From positions 1 to 14,595 of the forward strand of contig CAZVAO010000058.1 in assembly GCA_964625175.1 (NCBI GenBank): 14,595 nucleotides of DNA, read 5' to 3'. Origin of the DNA: CAZVAO01 sp964625175 (GTDB taxonomy: Bacteria > Bacillota > UBA994 > PWPR01). Shown in pieces: positions 6,574 to 13,434 of this stretch; within the stretch, counting starts at the first letter, position 1, and each line of letters begins with the position of its first letter. Position numbers and translations under genes: made by a program. Under the pieces are notes generated by a model that worked only from the letters and a program-made list of their open reading frames with translations, did not search any database and was not told the origin of the DNA.

Positions 6574-7260
6574 ATGATACCCATACTGATCATAGAAGAT
6601 GATGTTAAGATTGCCCGCTTCTTGGAATTGGAGTTACAGCACGAGGGTTATACGACAACGGCTGTTCATGATGGACGACGGGGGCTCGAGGTCGCCCTTA
6701 GTAACGAACACGACATTATTATCCTCGATTTGATGCTGCCAGGACTTAATGGCATAGAAATTTGTCGTCGCGTGCGGCAACAATCGAATGTACCCATCAT
6801 TATGCTCACGGCCCGCGATGATACGATGGACAAGGTGATGGGGCTTGATCAAGGCGCTAACGATTACCTGACGAAACCATTTGCGATTGAAGAATTATTA
6901 GCGCGCTTACGCGTCTTACAACGACACATTAATCCACCAGCTGGAATATCGGATAACGAGCTACGGTTTGGTGATTTAATCATCAACCCCCTCGAACATA
7001 AAGTGAGTTACCATGATCAACTCATTGATTTAACGCGCACAGAATTTAGCCTTTTGCTCTATCTAGCCAAAAATGAAAACATTGCCCTCTCGCGCGACCA
7101 AATTTTAGATGCGGTTTGGGGAGAGGATTATTTTGGCGGCCACAAAATTGTCGATGTTTATATCCGCTATTTGCGGGCGAAACTTGATGACCGTTTCCAG
7201 ACGCAGTATATCAACACCGTTAGAGGGGTAGGCTATTCATTCCGTAATGAAAACCAATAA
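6574..7260 (+). CDS. OmpR/PhoB-family response regulator
   Basis: This 228-aa cytoplasmic transcription factor has an N-terminal receiver domain (about 1-115) and a C-terminal winged-helix DNA-binding domain (about 128-225). Receiver residues are complete: acidic pair D9-D10, phosphoacceptor D52 (ILDLMLPG), T79 (MLTAR) and K101 (YLTKPF). The output domain shows the LTRTEFSLLLYL, VWGEDYFGG and TVRGVGYSF patterns. Sequence style is close to ArlR/CsrR-type regulators. It overlaps the kinase gene by 14 nt, so the two are co-translated. The nearest candidate targets are the PspC/DUF4342 genes just upstream, whose promoters lack good -35 boxes, as expected for activated promoters. That link is inference. 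Confidence 0.93.
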   Translation: MIPILIIEDDVKIARFLELELQHEGYTTTAVHDGRRGLEVALSNEHDIIILDLMLPGLNGIEICRRVRQQSNVPIIMLTARDDTMDKVMGLDQGANDYLTKPFAIEELLARLRVLQRHINPPAGISDNELRFGDLIINPLEHKVSYHDQLIDLTRTEFSLLLYLAKNENIALSRDQILDAVWGEDYFGGHKIVDVYIRYLRAKLDDRFQTQYINTVRGVGYSFRNENQ

Positions 7261-8716
7261 GAGAGCAAGAAACCAAGAGAATAGTTCTAAAAATTTCAGT
7301 GAGCATTTGATGTCCTTGATTCGATTCAACATTCGATTCAAAATCACACTTGGCTTTGCAATGCGTTTAATTGCTCTACTGGCCCTAATTGCTGGCATGG
7401 TCTACTTTGGAACCTGTCAGCTTGCTTGGTATGCCTTCAATCAGCAGAACACGCAAGTAATCGGTTCTTTTGACCTACTTTTAGCGGAAGGCTATGCGTA
7501 TGATTCTCAAATTGCCTTGTCATTTGCCGCAGAGAACGATCTGATTATTCTGGTGTATGATGAGAGTCAAACGCTCATCTATAGTTACCCCGCACAGGAG
7601 CAACAAGCCTATGCTGAAACCCAAAGAACCCAGGAATATTCTCTATGGGATGGCCACTTCTTTCCTAATCAATATTTCTACTTCGTCGATGGCACCCCAA
7701 ACCAACCAGGCTACCAGCTCTATCTTATGCGTTCATCCCAGTACTTGAACGATATGTTCACCATATATTTGGTTCCAGCGCTCGTCATACTGCTTGTGTT
7801 GGCTGCCATACAAATTAGCTCGGTTTCGGGAATGGCGCGTCATCACCTCAAACCCATCCATACCATGACCAGTCAGGTGCGCGAAATATCTACTGCTGAT
7901 CTTCAAACTCGCCTAGACGTTCGGGGGACGCGAGACGAACTTAAAGACCTAGCGCAAACGTTTAATACGATGCTCGATGACATTAGCCATAGTTATGAAC
8001 GCGAAAAACAGTTTGTTTCGGATGCGTCTCATGAGTTACGTACGCCAATTGCCGTTATTAAAGGCTATGGCGCACTGATTAAGCGCTGGGGAAAAGATGA
8101 TCCCGCTATCCTATCAGAGAGTATTGATGCGATTGTTAGTGAGGCAGATAATATGCAGAGCTTGGTTGAATCTCTCCTCTTTATTGCCCGTCAAGAACGC
8201 GGCACGTTAGTGATGGAGTTTTCCACTTTTGATTTATCCAAATTAATTGAAGAAATCGTGCGGGAAACAAATTTAATTGACAGCCAACACCGCATTTTAG
8301 TTGATGTCACGCCCAATATCAGTCAGTATGGCAGCATGGATAAATTAAAACAGGCTTTCCGGATTCTCGTCGATAACAGCATTAAATACACCCCTGTGGA
8401 CGGCATTATCCAATTAGAGTTAAAGAGTGATGGAGAGAGCAATGTTTTCAGTGTCGCAGATACGGGTATTGGGATTAGCAAAGAAGACCTCCCCTATATC
8501 TTTGATCGCTTCTATCGTGCCGATAAATCAAGGACCAAGTTTAACGAGAAAGAAAGTCATGGTGGGACGGGTTTGGGCTTATCGATTGCTAAGATTGTAA
8601 TTGAGCAGCATAAGGGATCGATTACCGTGGCGAGTGAGTTAAACACAGGGACTATGTTTACGGTGCGCTTGCCAAAGGAAGCGCCGCCAGTGCTAGAGAA
8701 AACGAAAAAGAAGTAA
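7247..8716 (+). CDS. Sensor histidine kinase partner of the OmpR-family regulator
   Basis: This 489-aa membrane kinase has a transmembrane helix (about 36-58), an extracytoplasmic sensor region (about 59-170) with no family I recognise, and a second helix (about 173-195). A HAMP linker (about 193-248), HisKA domain with phosphoacceptor H262 (SHELRTP) and HATPase domain follow. The ATP-binding boxes are intact: N377 (DNSIKYT), DTGIG at 405-409, FDRFYRADKS and GTGLGL at 440-445. The layout is ArlS-like. The start overlaps the regulator by 14 nt and has only a distant AGAGGGG, so translation probably depends on coupling. ATG at 7310 (codon 22) is a possible alternative. The ligand or stress it senses is unknown, though the linked PspC genes suggest envelope stress. 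Confidence 0.93.
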   Translation: MKTNKRARNQENSSKNFSEHLMSLIRFNIRFKITLGFAMRLIALLALIAGMVYFGTCQLAWYAFNQQNTQVIGSFDLLLAEGYAYDSQIALSFAAENDLIILVYDESQTLIYSYPAQEQQAYAETQRTQEYSLWDGHFFPNQYFYFVDGTPNQPGYQLYLMRSSQYLNDMFTIYLVPALVILLVLAAIQISSVSGMARHHLKPIHTMTSQVREISTADLQTRLDVRGTRDELKDLAQTFNTMLDDISHSYEREKQFVSDASHELRTPIAVIKGYGALIKRWGKDDPAILSESIDAIVSEADNMQSLVESLLFIARQERGTLVMEFSTFDLSKLIEEIVRETNLIDSQHRILVDVTPNISQYGSMDKLKQAFRILVDNSIKYTPVDGIIQLELKSDGESNVFSVADTGIGISKEDLPYIFDRFYRADKSRTKFNEKESHGGTGLGLSIAKIVIEQHKGSITVASELNTGTMFTVRLPKEAPPVLEKTKKK

Positions 8717-8726
8717 CACATACACC

Positions 8727-8762
8727 AAGAAGCATCGCGTTCTGCGATGCTTCTTTGATTTA
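8727..8762 (+). terminator. Intrinsic terminator of the two-component operon
   Basis: A perfect 12-bp stem (AAGAAGCATCGC at 8727-8738 with 8744-8755) and 5-nt loop follow the kinase stop by 10 nt. The run-off is TGATTT, so the U tract is short. Confidence 0.75.
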
Positions 8763-8825
8763 ATGAGTTTTTGGCTGTGTTAAAATGCTCTGCAAACTAA
8801 GCAAATTACCAAGGCTTATTGGATT

Positions 8826-8860
8826 AGATTCTCACGTCGCTCCGCTCCTCAGAATGACAG
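8826..8860 (-). repeat. Dispersed repeat, copy A
   Basis: Read on the minus strand this 35-bp element opens CTGTCATTCTGAGGAG and closes GCGACGTGAGAATCT. The same two ends occur in the 39-bp element at 12016-12054 in the opposite orientation. The ends contain ATTCT/AGAAT, so the element can fold on itself. It looks like a short non-coding dispersed repeat. Confidence 0.75.
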
Positions 8861-8868
8861 CCTAGCTG

Positions 8869-8991
8869 GTGCGGAACACGAAACTCGTCATATTCCCAAT
8901 CATGTGCCACAGGCATTCTTCATCTAGCAGAGGCTTCTTGTGCGAAGCACATTTCATGCGCGCAGTGCGCTTCATGTTACCGCTAGGCAAC
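8869..8991. repeat. Tandem array of mini-hairpins separated by TTCAT-like spacers
   Basis: At least seven tiny inverted repeats follow one another: GTG-N5-CAC (8869-8879), ACGA-AAC-TCGT (8878-8888), TGCC-ACA-GGCA (8905-8915), AGC-N4-GCT (8926-8935), GTGC-GAA-GCAC (8940-8950), GCGC-N5-GCGC (8958-8970) and GTTaCC-N4-GGcAAC (8976-8991). The last five are separated by TTCTTCAT, TTCTT, ATTTCAT and TTCAT. Arm sequences differ but the stem-spacer pattern repeats, which suggests structure rather than sequence is preserved. Confidence 0.5.
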
Positions 8992-9033
8992 CTATCCTAA
9001 ACAACTGTTTGCTGAATAGCGTAACAGCTAAAA

Positions 9034-9058
9034 GGCTAATAGGTCTAAGAGGCTAAAA
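9034..9058 (+). repeat. Degenerate tandem repeat GGCTAATA/GGTCTAAGA/GGCTAAAA
   Basis: Three imperfect 8-9-nt units lie in a row, preceded by a TAGC/GCTA inverted repeat (9017-9030). A similar AAAGGCTA lead-in precedes the GGGGTTC tandem array near 12095. Confidence 0.45.
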
Positions 9059-9148
9059 CTAATCCTGGCGCTTTGCGCTCGCCAGTGCATTCAAAAGGGT
9101 CACAACGCGGCCACTTAACGGTGCGTTAGCCCTGCACACAGTCTTGAG

Positions 9149-9173
9149 GAGCGCTTGCGTGACGTAAGAGCTC
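9149..9173. repeat. Near-perfect 25-nt inverted repeat
   Basis: GAGC/GCTC outer arms and CTTGCGT/ACGTAAG inner arms pair with one mismatch and one wobble around a minimal loop. It lies 18 nt past the M24 stop codon on that gene's downstream side. It could mark the end of that transcript, though no U tract follows on the minus strand. Confidence 0.4.
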
Positions 9174-9190
9174 TGCTTCAGGGTTAGCAC

Positions 9191-10345
9191 CTATAACTCA
9201 AAGTGGCTTCTGCTGTAGGTGGTCAGAGATTCGGCGCCGTTTTCCGTTATTAAAATCATATCTTCAACGCGGATATAGCATTCCCCTGGCAGCCAGATTT
9301 TAGGTTCAATGCACATCACCATACCTGGCTTAAACATTTCCTCAATGCCCGTATTCAGCCAAGGGTGCTCGTGCACATTGATACCAATCTGATGACCCAT
9401 AGTAACCAATTCATTATGTTTATATAAATCCTCAGCAAAGCCGTGCTTGCCGAGTTCAGTCAGGAGAATCGGCAAATAAGAATTGATTGGGTCTCCTGGT
9501 TTAATGGTTTCAATCACCTGAACCTGAGCGGCTTGCAGAGCAACATAGGCGTTTTTGATGCGGTCTGAAGCTTTGCCGTAGTAGAAGGATCGTCCAAAAT
9601 CGGAACAGTAGCCATTCATCACATAGCCGAAATCAAAGGCGATAGCGGTATTCTCCTCCAGCGGCCAGGTCTTATTGTAGGATCCTCGAACTTGAGCCGT
9701 CGGATGGCCCGTTTTGGTAAAGAGTGCGTTCGGGAAGAAAGGCAGTTCGCTAGCGCCCCGTTCTCTGCCAATGCTGGCAATGAGGTCGCCAATTTCGTAT
9801 TGGCTAATCCCAGCCTTAAGCTGTTTTGTGACCTCGCCCATCGCATAATCTGTGAGTTTAGCAAGCTCTCTTAGTAGCTTAATTTCCTGATCATCTTTAA
9901 TGGCCCTTAAGGATTCAACGAAGGCTTCCCCTGCCACCGTCTCAATCGTTGAATCGATTTCGGCAATCATTTCTCTTAAGTGAGTTTGACAGGCCAGTCC
10001 GACTGCTATACGATTCCCCGTCAAATAGGGATGGAGATGGCGGTGAAGTCGATCATAGAAGCAGAAAATCTTTTTGATTTCGGTATGCTTAAACGAATCC
10101 TTTCGACTGTGGGTCGCAATCAGAAGGGGCTCACCCAGTGCGGGAACATACAAGACGGCATCCGTTTTATTATTGAAAAAGGCCTGTGGTGTCGCGTCTC
10201 CTCCCCCTGTCTGGGGTGTGCGTTGGAAGGTGAAGGCAGGATCATCCAGCAGATAATACATATTACCGCTGACACCATAGAGAGCGCCGTCAAGCTGCTC
10301 TCGTTGCAGAATTTCCTGCAAAGCAACTATTCTTTTCTTATTCAT
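9191..10345 (-). CDS. M24-family metallopeptidase 1 (Xaa-Pro aminopeptidase/dipeptidase-like)
   Basis: This 384-aa cytoplasmic protein has an N-terminal creatinase-like domain (about 1-145) and a C-terminal pita-bread M24 domain (about 155-384). All five di-metal ligands are present: D238, D249 (AFDFGYVMNGYCSDFGRSF), H318 (GHQIG), E347 (IEPKIW) and E361 (RVEDM). It is expected to remove an N-terminal residue before proline or to split Xaa-Pro dipeptides. Some M24 relatives act on other substrates, such as creatine. The N-terminal domain is unusual around 36-60 (DPAFTFQRTPQTGGGD), unlike the tighter second copy. The ATG follows AAAAGGAGAC at about 6 nt. It shares only family-level similarity with the next M24 gene, so the pair is not a recent duplication. 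Confidence 0.85.
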   Translation of the reverse strand: MNKKRIVALQEILQREQLDGALYGVSGNMYYLLDDPAFTFQRTPQTGGGDATPQAFFNNKTDAVLYVPALGEPLLIATHSRKDSFKHTEIKKIFCFYDRLHRHLHPYLTGNRIAVGLACQTHLREMIAEIDSTIETVAGEAFVESLRAIKDDQEIKLLRELAKLTDYAMGEVTKQLKAGISQYEIGDLIASIGRERGASELPFFPNALFTKTGHPTAQVRGSYNKTWPLEENTAIAFDFGYVMNGYCSDFGRSFYYGKASDRIKNAYVALQAAQVQVIETIKPGDPINSYLPILLTELGKHGFAEDLYKHNELVTMGHQIGINVHEHPWLNTGIEEMFKPGMVMCIEPKIWLPGECYIRVEDMILITENGAESLTTYSRSHFEL

Positions 10346-10686
10346 ATTTGTCTCCTTTTTATAATTAAGAGATGAGTAAACCTACAGATATCAAGAAGCA
10401 GCGCACCTCAAATCAATGCGATGCTTCTCTCTTTTTTTATACTTATTTTGCAAAAGTAGCTGTTTATATGCTCTTACTTAAATTGAAGCCCAGTATTGGA
10501 ATGTCGTTTTTTAACTACCGATTTTAAGTAGCAAATATCTAAGTAGTTAGAGTTTCGACAATATCGTTTAGAGTTTCAAAATTGAAGTAAGTTCAAGGCA
10601 CTAGCAAAATCTGAAATGATGGAATACTTCAGTATTTCGAATGAGGATTTTGTGTGGTAACGGCGAAATTACTCAATTATGGAACT
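10346..10686. other. Spacer between the two M24 genes
   Basis: No gene was found in these 341 bp. The stretch holds a plus-strand terminator-like hairpin (10394-10438) and two direct copies of TTAGAGTTTC (10547-10556 and 10568-10577) spaced 21 bp apart. No clear promoter for the downstream M24 gene 1 and no clear terminator for M24 gene 2 could be assigned. Confidence 0.5.
10394..10438 (+). terminator. Orphan terminator-like hairpin on the plus strand
   Basis: Arms AGAAGCA-G-CGCA (10394-10405) and TGCG-A-TGCTTCT (10417-10428) pair with one mismatch and are followed by CTCTTTTTTT. The stem sequence nearly equals that of the kinase terminator at 8727. No plus-strand gene lies upstream; transcription reaching it would be antisense to M24 gene 1. 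Confidence 0.5.
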
Positions 10687-11790
10687 CTAAGACCAGGTGA
10701 GGTTGCGATGGAAATTAGTAAGGCTATAACACCCATCCTTGGTCACGACCACGTCGTCCTCAATTCGCACCCCACCAACTCCGGGTAGATAGATGCCTGG
10801 TTCGACCGTAAAGACCATTCCCTCGCGGATTACCGTCTCGTTCCCTTCAACGATATAAGGTTCCTCATGAATTTCTAGGCCTAGCCCATGTCCAGTACGA
10901 TGGGTAAAGTATTCGCCATATCCAGCATCTACGATCACTTTGCGGGTGATGCGATCCACTTCTTGACAGGTCATCCCTGGACGAACGGCAGCTTTACCGG
11001 CAGCATTTGCTTGTTTTACAACTTCATAAATCTTACGCATCTCATCGGTGATTTCACCACACGGGAAGGTGCGTGTAATATCGGAAGGATAATTCTGATA
11101 GCGTGCACCCATATCAATCACCACATAATCGCCAGACTCAATCACGCGATCTGCCCCAACGGCATGCGGATCAGACGCTTTGTTACCGGAAGCAACTGAC
11201 ATAAATCCTTGGCATCCGGGAGAGACTTCTGCTAAGGCAGCTAATCCGGCGGCTCTGACATCACTCTCTTTAACACCTGGCTTAAGGGCGTCGCGCATAG
11301 CCTGCATCATGATATCGGATAAGTCGGCAGCCTTTTGCATATAGCTTAACTCTTCACTATCTTTGCACATACGTAGCTCTGCCATTAGACCCCGTGCATC
11401 AACTAACTCGCATTCTGGTAGGGCCTGGCGCACAACATCATATTCCAACAGGCGGGCTGCACGATATTCAAATGCGAATACAGCCTTGTCACAAATCTGC
11501 TCTTCTTTGACCCACCGCTTAACCGTTTCATAGGGACCCTCTTCATCGGTATAGGTGATACTCTTATTAATTCCCATCACACGCATGTTCTTACTGGCTT
11601 CGAATGACGGACAGTACACAAGTGCATCTCCTTCAGCGGGGAGAATCACCATCATTGGTCGTTCACTCATATGCTGGTCAAGTCCTGTAAAATAAATTAA
11701 ATTTGCGCCCGGTGCGATTACCACATAATCAATCCCGCGTTCTTTCGCTAGGGCCTGTAGATCGGCAACACGCTTCTGATAATTAAACAT
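10687..11790 (-). CDS. M24-family metallopeptidase 2 (Xaa-Pro dipeptidase/aminopeptidase)
   Basis: This 367-aa protein is a standard-length prolidase/aminopeptidase P-type enzyme, expected to hydrolyse Xaa-Pro bonds in the cytoplasm during peptide recycling. It has an N-terminal creatinase-like domain (about 1-135) and a catalytic M24 domain (about 145-367). The metal ligands are D226, D237 (VIDMGARYQNYPSDITRTF), H301 (TGHGLGLEIHEEP), E330 (VEPGIY) and E344 (RIEDD). H308 of the HEEP motif is also present. The ATG follows AAGAGGG at 7 nt. It lies upstream of M24 gene 1 on the same strand, 341 bp away, so co-transcription is possible but not shown. Confidence 0.92.
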   Translation of the reverse strand: MFNYQKRVADLQALAKERGIDYVVIAPGANLIYFTGLDQHMSERPMMVILPAEGDALVYCPSFEASKNMRVMGINKSITYTDEEGPYETVKRWVKEEQICDKAVFAFEYRAARLLEYDVVRQALPECELVDARGLMAELRMCKDSEELSYMQKAADLSDIMMQAMRDALKPGVKESDVRAAGLAALAEVSPGCQGFMSVASGNKASDPHAVGADRVIESGDYVVIDMGARYQNYPSDITRTFPCGEITDEMRKIYEVVKQANAAGKAAVRPGMTCQEVDRITRKVIVDAGYGEYFTHRTGHGLGLEIHEEPYIVEGNETVIREGMVFTVEPGIYLPGVGGVRIEDDVVVTKDGCYSLTNFHRNLTWS

Positions 11791-11868
11791 AAAAAACCCT
11801 CTTCTCTATATAATACTTTAACTGGCATTTATAATTTCGCTAAAAACGTTTCTATCCCTGCAGAAGAG

Positions 11869-11931
11869 TCAAATTTCATCAGATTCGATTGGCGGCGTGA
11901 TGGCGAAAGTATAGCTTTCAATGAAGTTTGA
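11869..11931. repeat. Inverted repeat with 11-bp arms
   Basis: TCAAATTTCAT (11869-11879) pairs with ATGAAGTTTGA (11921-11931), with one U-G wobble if transcribed on the plus strand. A small AAAG/CTTT hairpin lies inside. It is 79-141 nt upstream of M24 gene 2 and could be a leader structure or a short mobile remnant. Confidence 0.4.
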
Positions 11932-12015
11932 TGCCCCGCTGTTGCTGATACAAAGAATACAAAGAGCCCAAAGAATGGTCAGGTGAAGTGCGCAAACAAC
12001 CTTCCCCCATGCACG

Positions 12016-12054
12016 CTGTCATTCTGAGGAGAGGGAACCGCGACGTGAGAATCT
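12016..12054 (+). repeat. Dispersed repeat, copy B
   Basis: This 39-bp element opens CTGTCATTCTGAGGAG and closes GCGACGTGAGAATCT, matching copy A at 8826-8860 at both ends. The middle differs (AGGGAACC here). The two copies are in opposite orientations, 3.2 kb apart, and flank the two M24 genes. Confidence 0.75.
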
Positions 12055-12102
12055 TGCAACGCATCCAGAGCAGGTGGTCAGTTGGTCTATGGTTAAAGGC
12101 TA

Positions 12103-12160
12103 GGGGTTCGGGGTTCGGGGTTCGGGGTTCGGGGTTCGGGGTTCGGGGTTCGGGGTTCGG
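12103..12160 (+). repeat. Eight perfect tandem copies of GGGGTTC
   Basis: Units of 7 bp run from 12103 to 12158, ending in GG. Eight G4 tracts with 3-nt loops on one strand make this a strong G-quadruplex candidate, and its perfection suggests slippage-prone, variable copy number. Confidence 0.95.
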
Positions 12161-12238
12161 ATGAGTATATTCCCTACCAAGCGATAGTCAAGCTATGGCT
12201 AAACAATCATTTAGCGATTGTGTAAGTTTGATTACTGT

Positions 12239-12267
12239 CCCCTTCATTGCTGATGAGGGGTTTCTCC
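12239..12267 (+). terminator. Weak terminator-like hairpin without an upstream gene
   Basis: CCCCT-t-CAT (12239-12247) pairs with ATGAGGGG (12253-12260) with one bulged base and a 5-nt loop, followed by TTTCT. There is no plus-strand gene upstream. It may end a short unannotated transcript or shield the MBL-fold gene from read-through. Confidence 0.3.
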
Positions 12268-12457
12268 GAAGGCGTTATATCATATAGTGCTATTTTGAGC
12301 GTGATTTGCGATGTTACACCAATCATCATTCGTGGCTAATGGAATTGAAAAGCGGCGGTGGCTCTTGTTCGTAATTCTTCCCTTTGCTGTGAATAATCAT
12401 TGTATAAGCTGCTTGTTTCTGATAGGATGGAATTAACATATACTCGAGGTGATTATG

Positions 12458-13318
12458 ATGCGGATTGATGTTTTAGGAATCGCACAAGATGCGGGCTGCC
12501 CCCAAGTGGGTTGTTCATGCATTCACTGTACTAAGGCTCGCCATGACCCCACACAACGGCGTTTACCGGCGTGTTTGGGGATAACGTCGGCAGATGGTGG
12601 CCGTTTCCTTTTAGATGCGACCCCTGCCCTTCCTGAGCAGCTTGATCGCTGGCAGGAAATGACGAAAAGTCCCCAATATCTACCCGATGCAACTCTCTTG
12701 ACGCATGCCCATATCGGTCATTATACGGGTCTAATGTATTTAGGAAAGGAAGCCCTCAACAGCCACAAGCACCCTGTTTATGTCACCCCCCAAATGGCCA
12801 GTTTTTTGCAAGCAAACGCACCGTGGCGCGATTTAGTAACCAATGAAAATATTGAACTACACTACCTAGAATATTATACCCCAGCCCACCTCACACAGAG
12901 CCTTAAAGTCACAGCGATTCCGGTTAGCCATCGCAATGAATATGCCGATACTGTGGGATTCTTAATTACCGAAAATAACCGCAAACTGTTCTATTTGCCA
13001 GACCTCGACCGCTTAGGCAGTTTTGTCCCCACACTCAATGCGATGCTTGCTCAGTGCCAGTTTGTGTTTTTCGACGCTACTTTCTACAATCATGAGGAAT
13101 TACCAGCACTCAGCGGTCGCGATATCAGCAGCATCCCCCACCCCACTGTGGAGCAAATTCTTACTTTTATCGAGCAAGGTAAAATTCGACTGGGTGATTG
13201 CCAACTCAATTTGATTCACTTTAACCACAGCAATCGCTTGATTCAGCATGACGCAGAACGTGATGTCCACTTGCTGAAAGCTCATGTTACCCAACCGCAT
13301 GAGACATTTTACCTTTAG
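12458..13318 (+). CDS. PqqB-like metallo-beta-lactamase-fold hydrolase
   Basis: This 286-aa protein has an MBL fold of the PqqB-like type. A Cys cluster near the N-terminus, C14, C19, C21 and C24 (GCPQVGCSCIHC), resembles the structural zinc site of PqqB. The metal motif reads THAHIGHYTGL (H83, H85, H88), with Gly87 where most MBL enzymes have Asp. Further candidate ligands are H158 (VSHRNE), D182 (LPDLD), D206 (FFDATF), H254 and H257 (HFNHSN). No other PQQ genes are nearby, so PQQ synthesis is unlikely and the substrate is unknown. The frame is open from a GTG at 12449, but that GTG is part of the GAGGTGA ribosome binding site. ATG at 12458 has the best spacing, with ATG at 12455 as the alternative. 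It is monocistronic with its own terminator. Confidence 0.82.
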   Translation: MRIDVLGIAQDAGCPQVGCSCIHCTKARHDPTQRRLPACLGITSADGGRFLLDATPALPEQLDRWQEMTKSPQYLPDATLLTHAHIGHYTGLMYLGKEALNSHKHPVYVTPQMASFLQANAPWRDLVTNENIELHYLEYYTPAHLTQSLKVTAIPVSHRNEYADTVGFLITENNRKLFYLPDLDRLGSFVPTLNAMLAQCQFVFFDATFYNHEELPALSGRDISSIPHPTVEQILTFIEQGKIRLGDCQLNLIHFNHSNRLIQHDAERDVHLLKAHVTQPHETFYL

Positions 13319-13329
13319 CCAATCACATC

Positions 13330-13360
13330 AACCCCGCTCGGTAATCGGGCGGGGTTTTTT
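13330..13360 (+). terminator. Intrinsic terminator of the MBL-fold gene
   Basis: An 11-bp GC-rich stem with one U-G pair (AACCCCGCTCG at 13330-13340 with 13346-13356) and a GTAAT loop ends in six T residues. It begins 12 nt after the stop codon. Confidence 0.92.
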
Positions 13361-13373
13361 GCACCAATATCAT

Positions 13374-13422
13374 TGATACCGGGTTCTAACGATTGTATTT
13401 CAATAATTCATACCCGGTATCA
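13374..13422. repeat. RAYT-flanking palindrome, left copy
   Basis: Perfect 11-bp arms TGATACCGGGT (13374-13384) and ACCCGGTATCA (13412-13422) enclose a 27-nt centre that holds a smaller ATTG-TATTT-CAAT hairpin. It is 12 nt from the RAYT stop codon. Confidence 0.85.
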
Positions 13423-13434
13423 CAATTGCATGAA

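Larger units (their letters stand above)
8763..9190. other. Gene-free, hairpin-rich spacer between convergent genes
   Basis: No reading frame here looks real. The stretch lies between the 3' ends of the kinase and an M24 peptidase and is packed with short repeats, listed separately. It includes an inverted copy of an element also found near 12016, a chain of mini-hairpins, a degenerate tandem GGCTAA repeat and further stems such as CTGGCG/CGCCAG (9065-9085). Confidence 0.6.
11791..12457. other. Long repeat-bearing spacer between divergent genes
   Basis: No convincing gene is present between M24 gene 2 and the MBL-fold gene, which are transcribed away from each other. The stretch carries a long inverted repeat, one copy of the dispersed repeat, the GGGGTTC tandem array and two hairpins (GCTAAA-N6-TTTAGC near 12198-12215 and the one at 12239). 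The promoters of both flanking genes must be here, but only weak candidates were seen. Confidence 0.55.

Noticed and set aside
9692..10375. Plus-strand open frames across M24 gene 1
   Set aside because: They are antisense shadows of an intact M24 coding sequence with all catalytic residues and have no supporting ribosome binding sites or recognisable domains.
9191..11790. The two M24 genes as a recent tandem duplication
   Set aside because: The proteins share only the metal-binding motifs and differ strongly in their N-terminal domains, so they are old paralogues or independent family members.
12103..12160. GGGGTTC units as a CRISPR array
   Set aside because: Units are 7 bp with no spacers and no cas genes nearby; it is a simple tandem repeat.
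12449..12457. GTG at 12449 as the start of the MBL-fold gene
   Set aside because: The GTG lies inside the GAGGTGA ribosome binding site; ATG at 12458 (or 12455) fits better.
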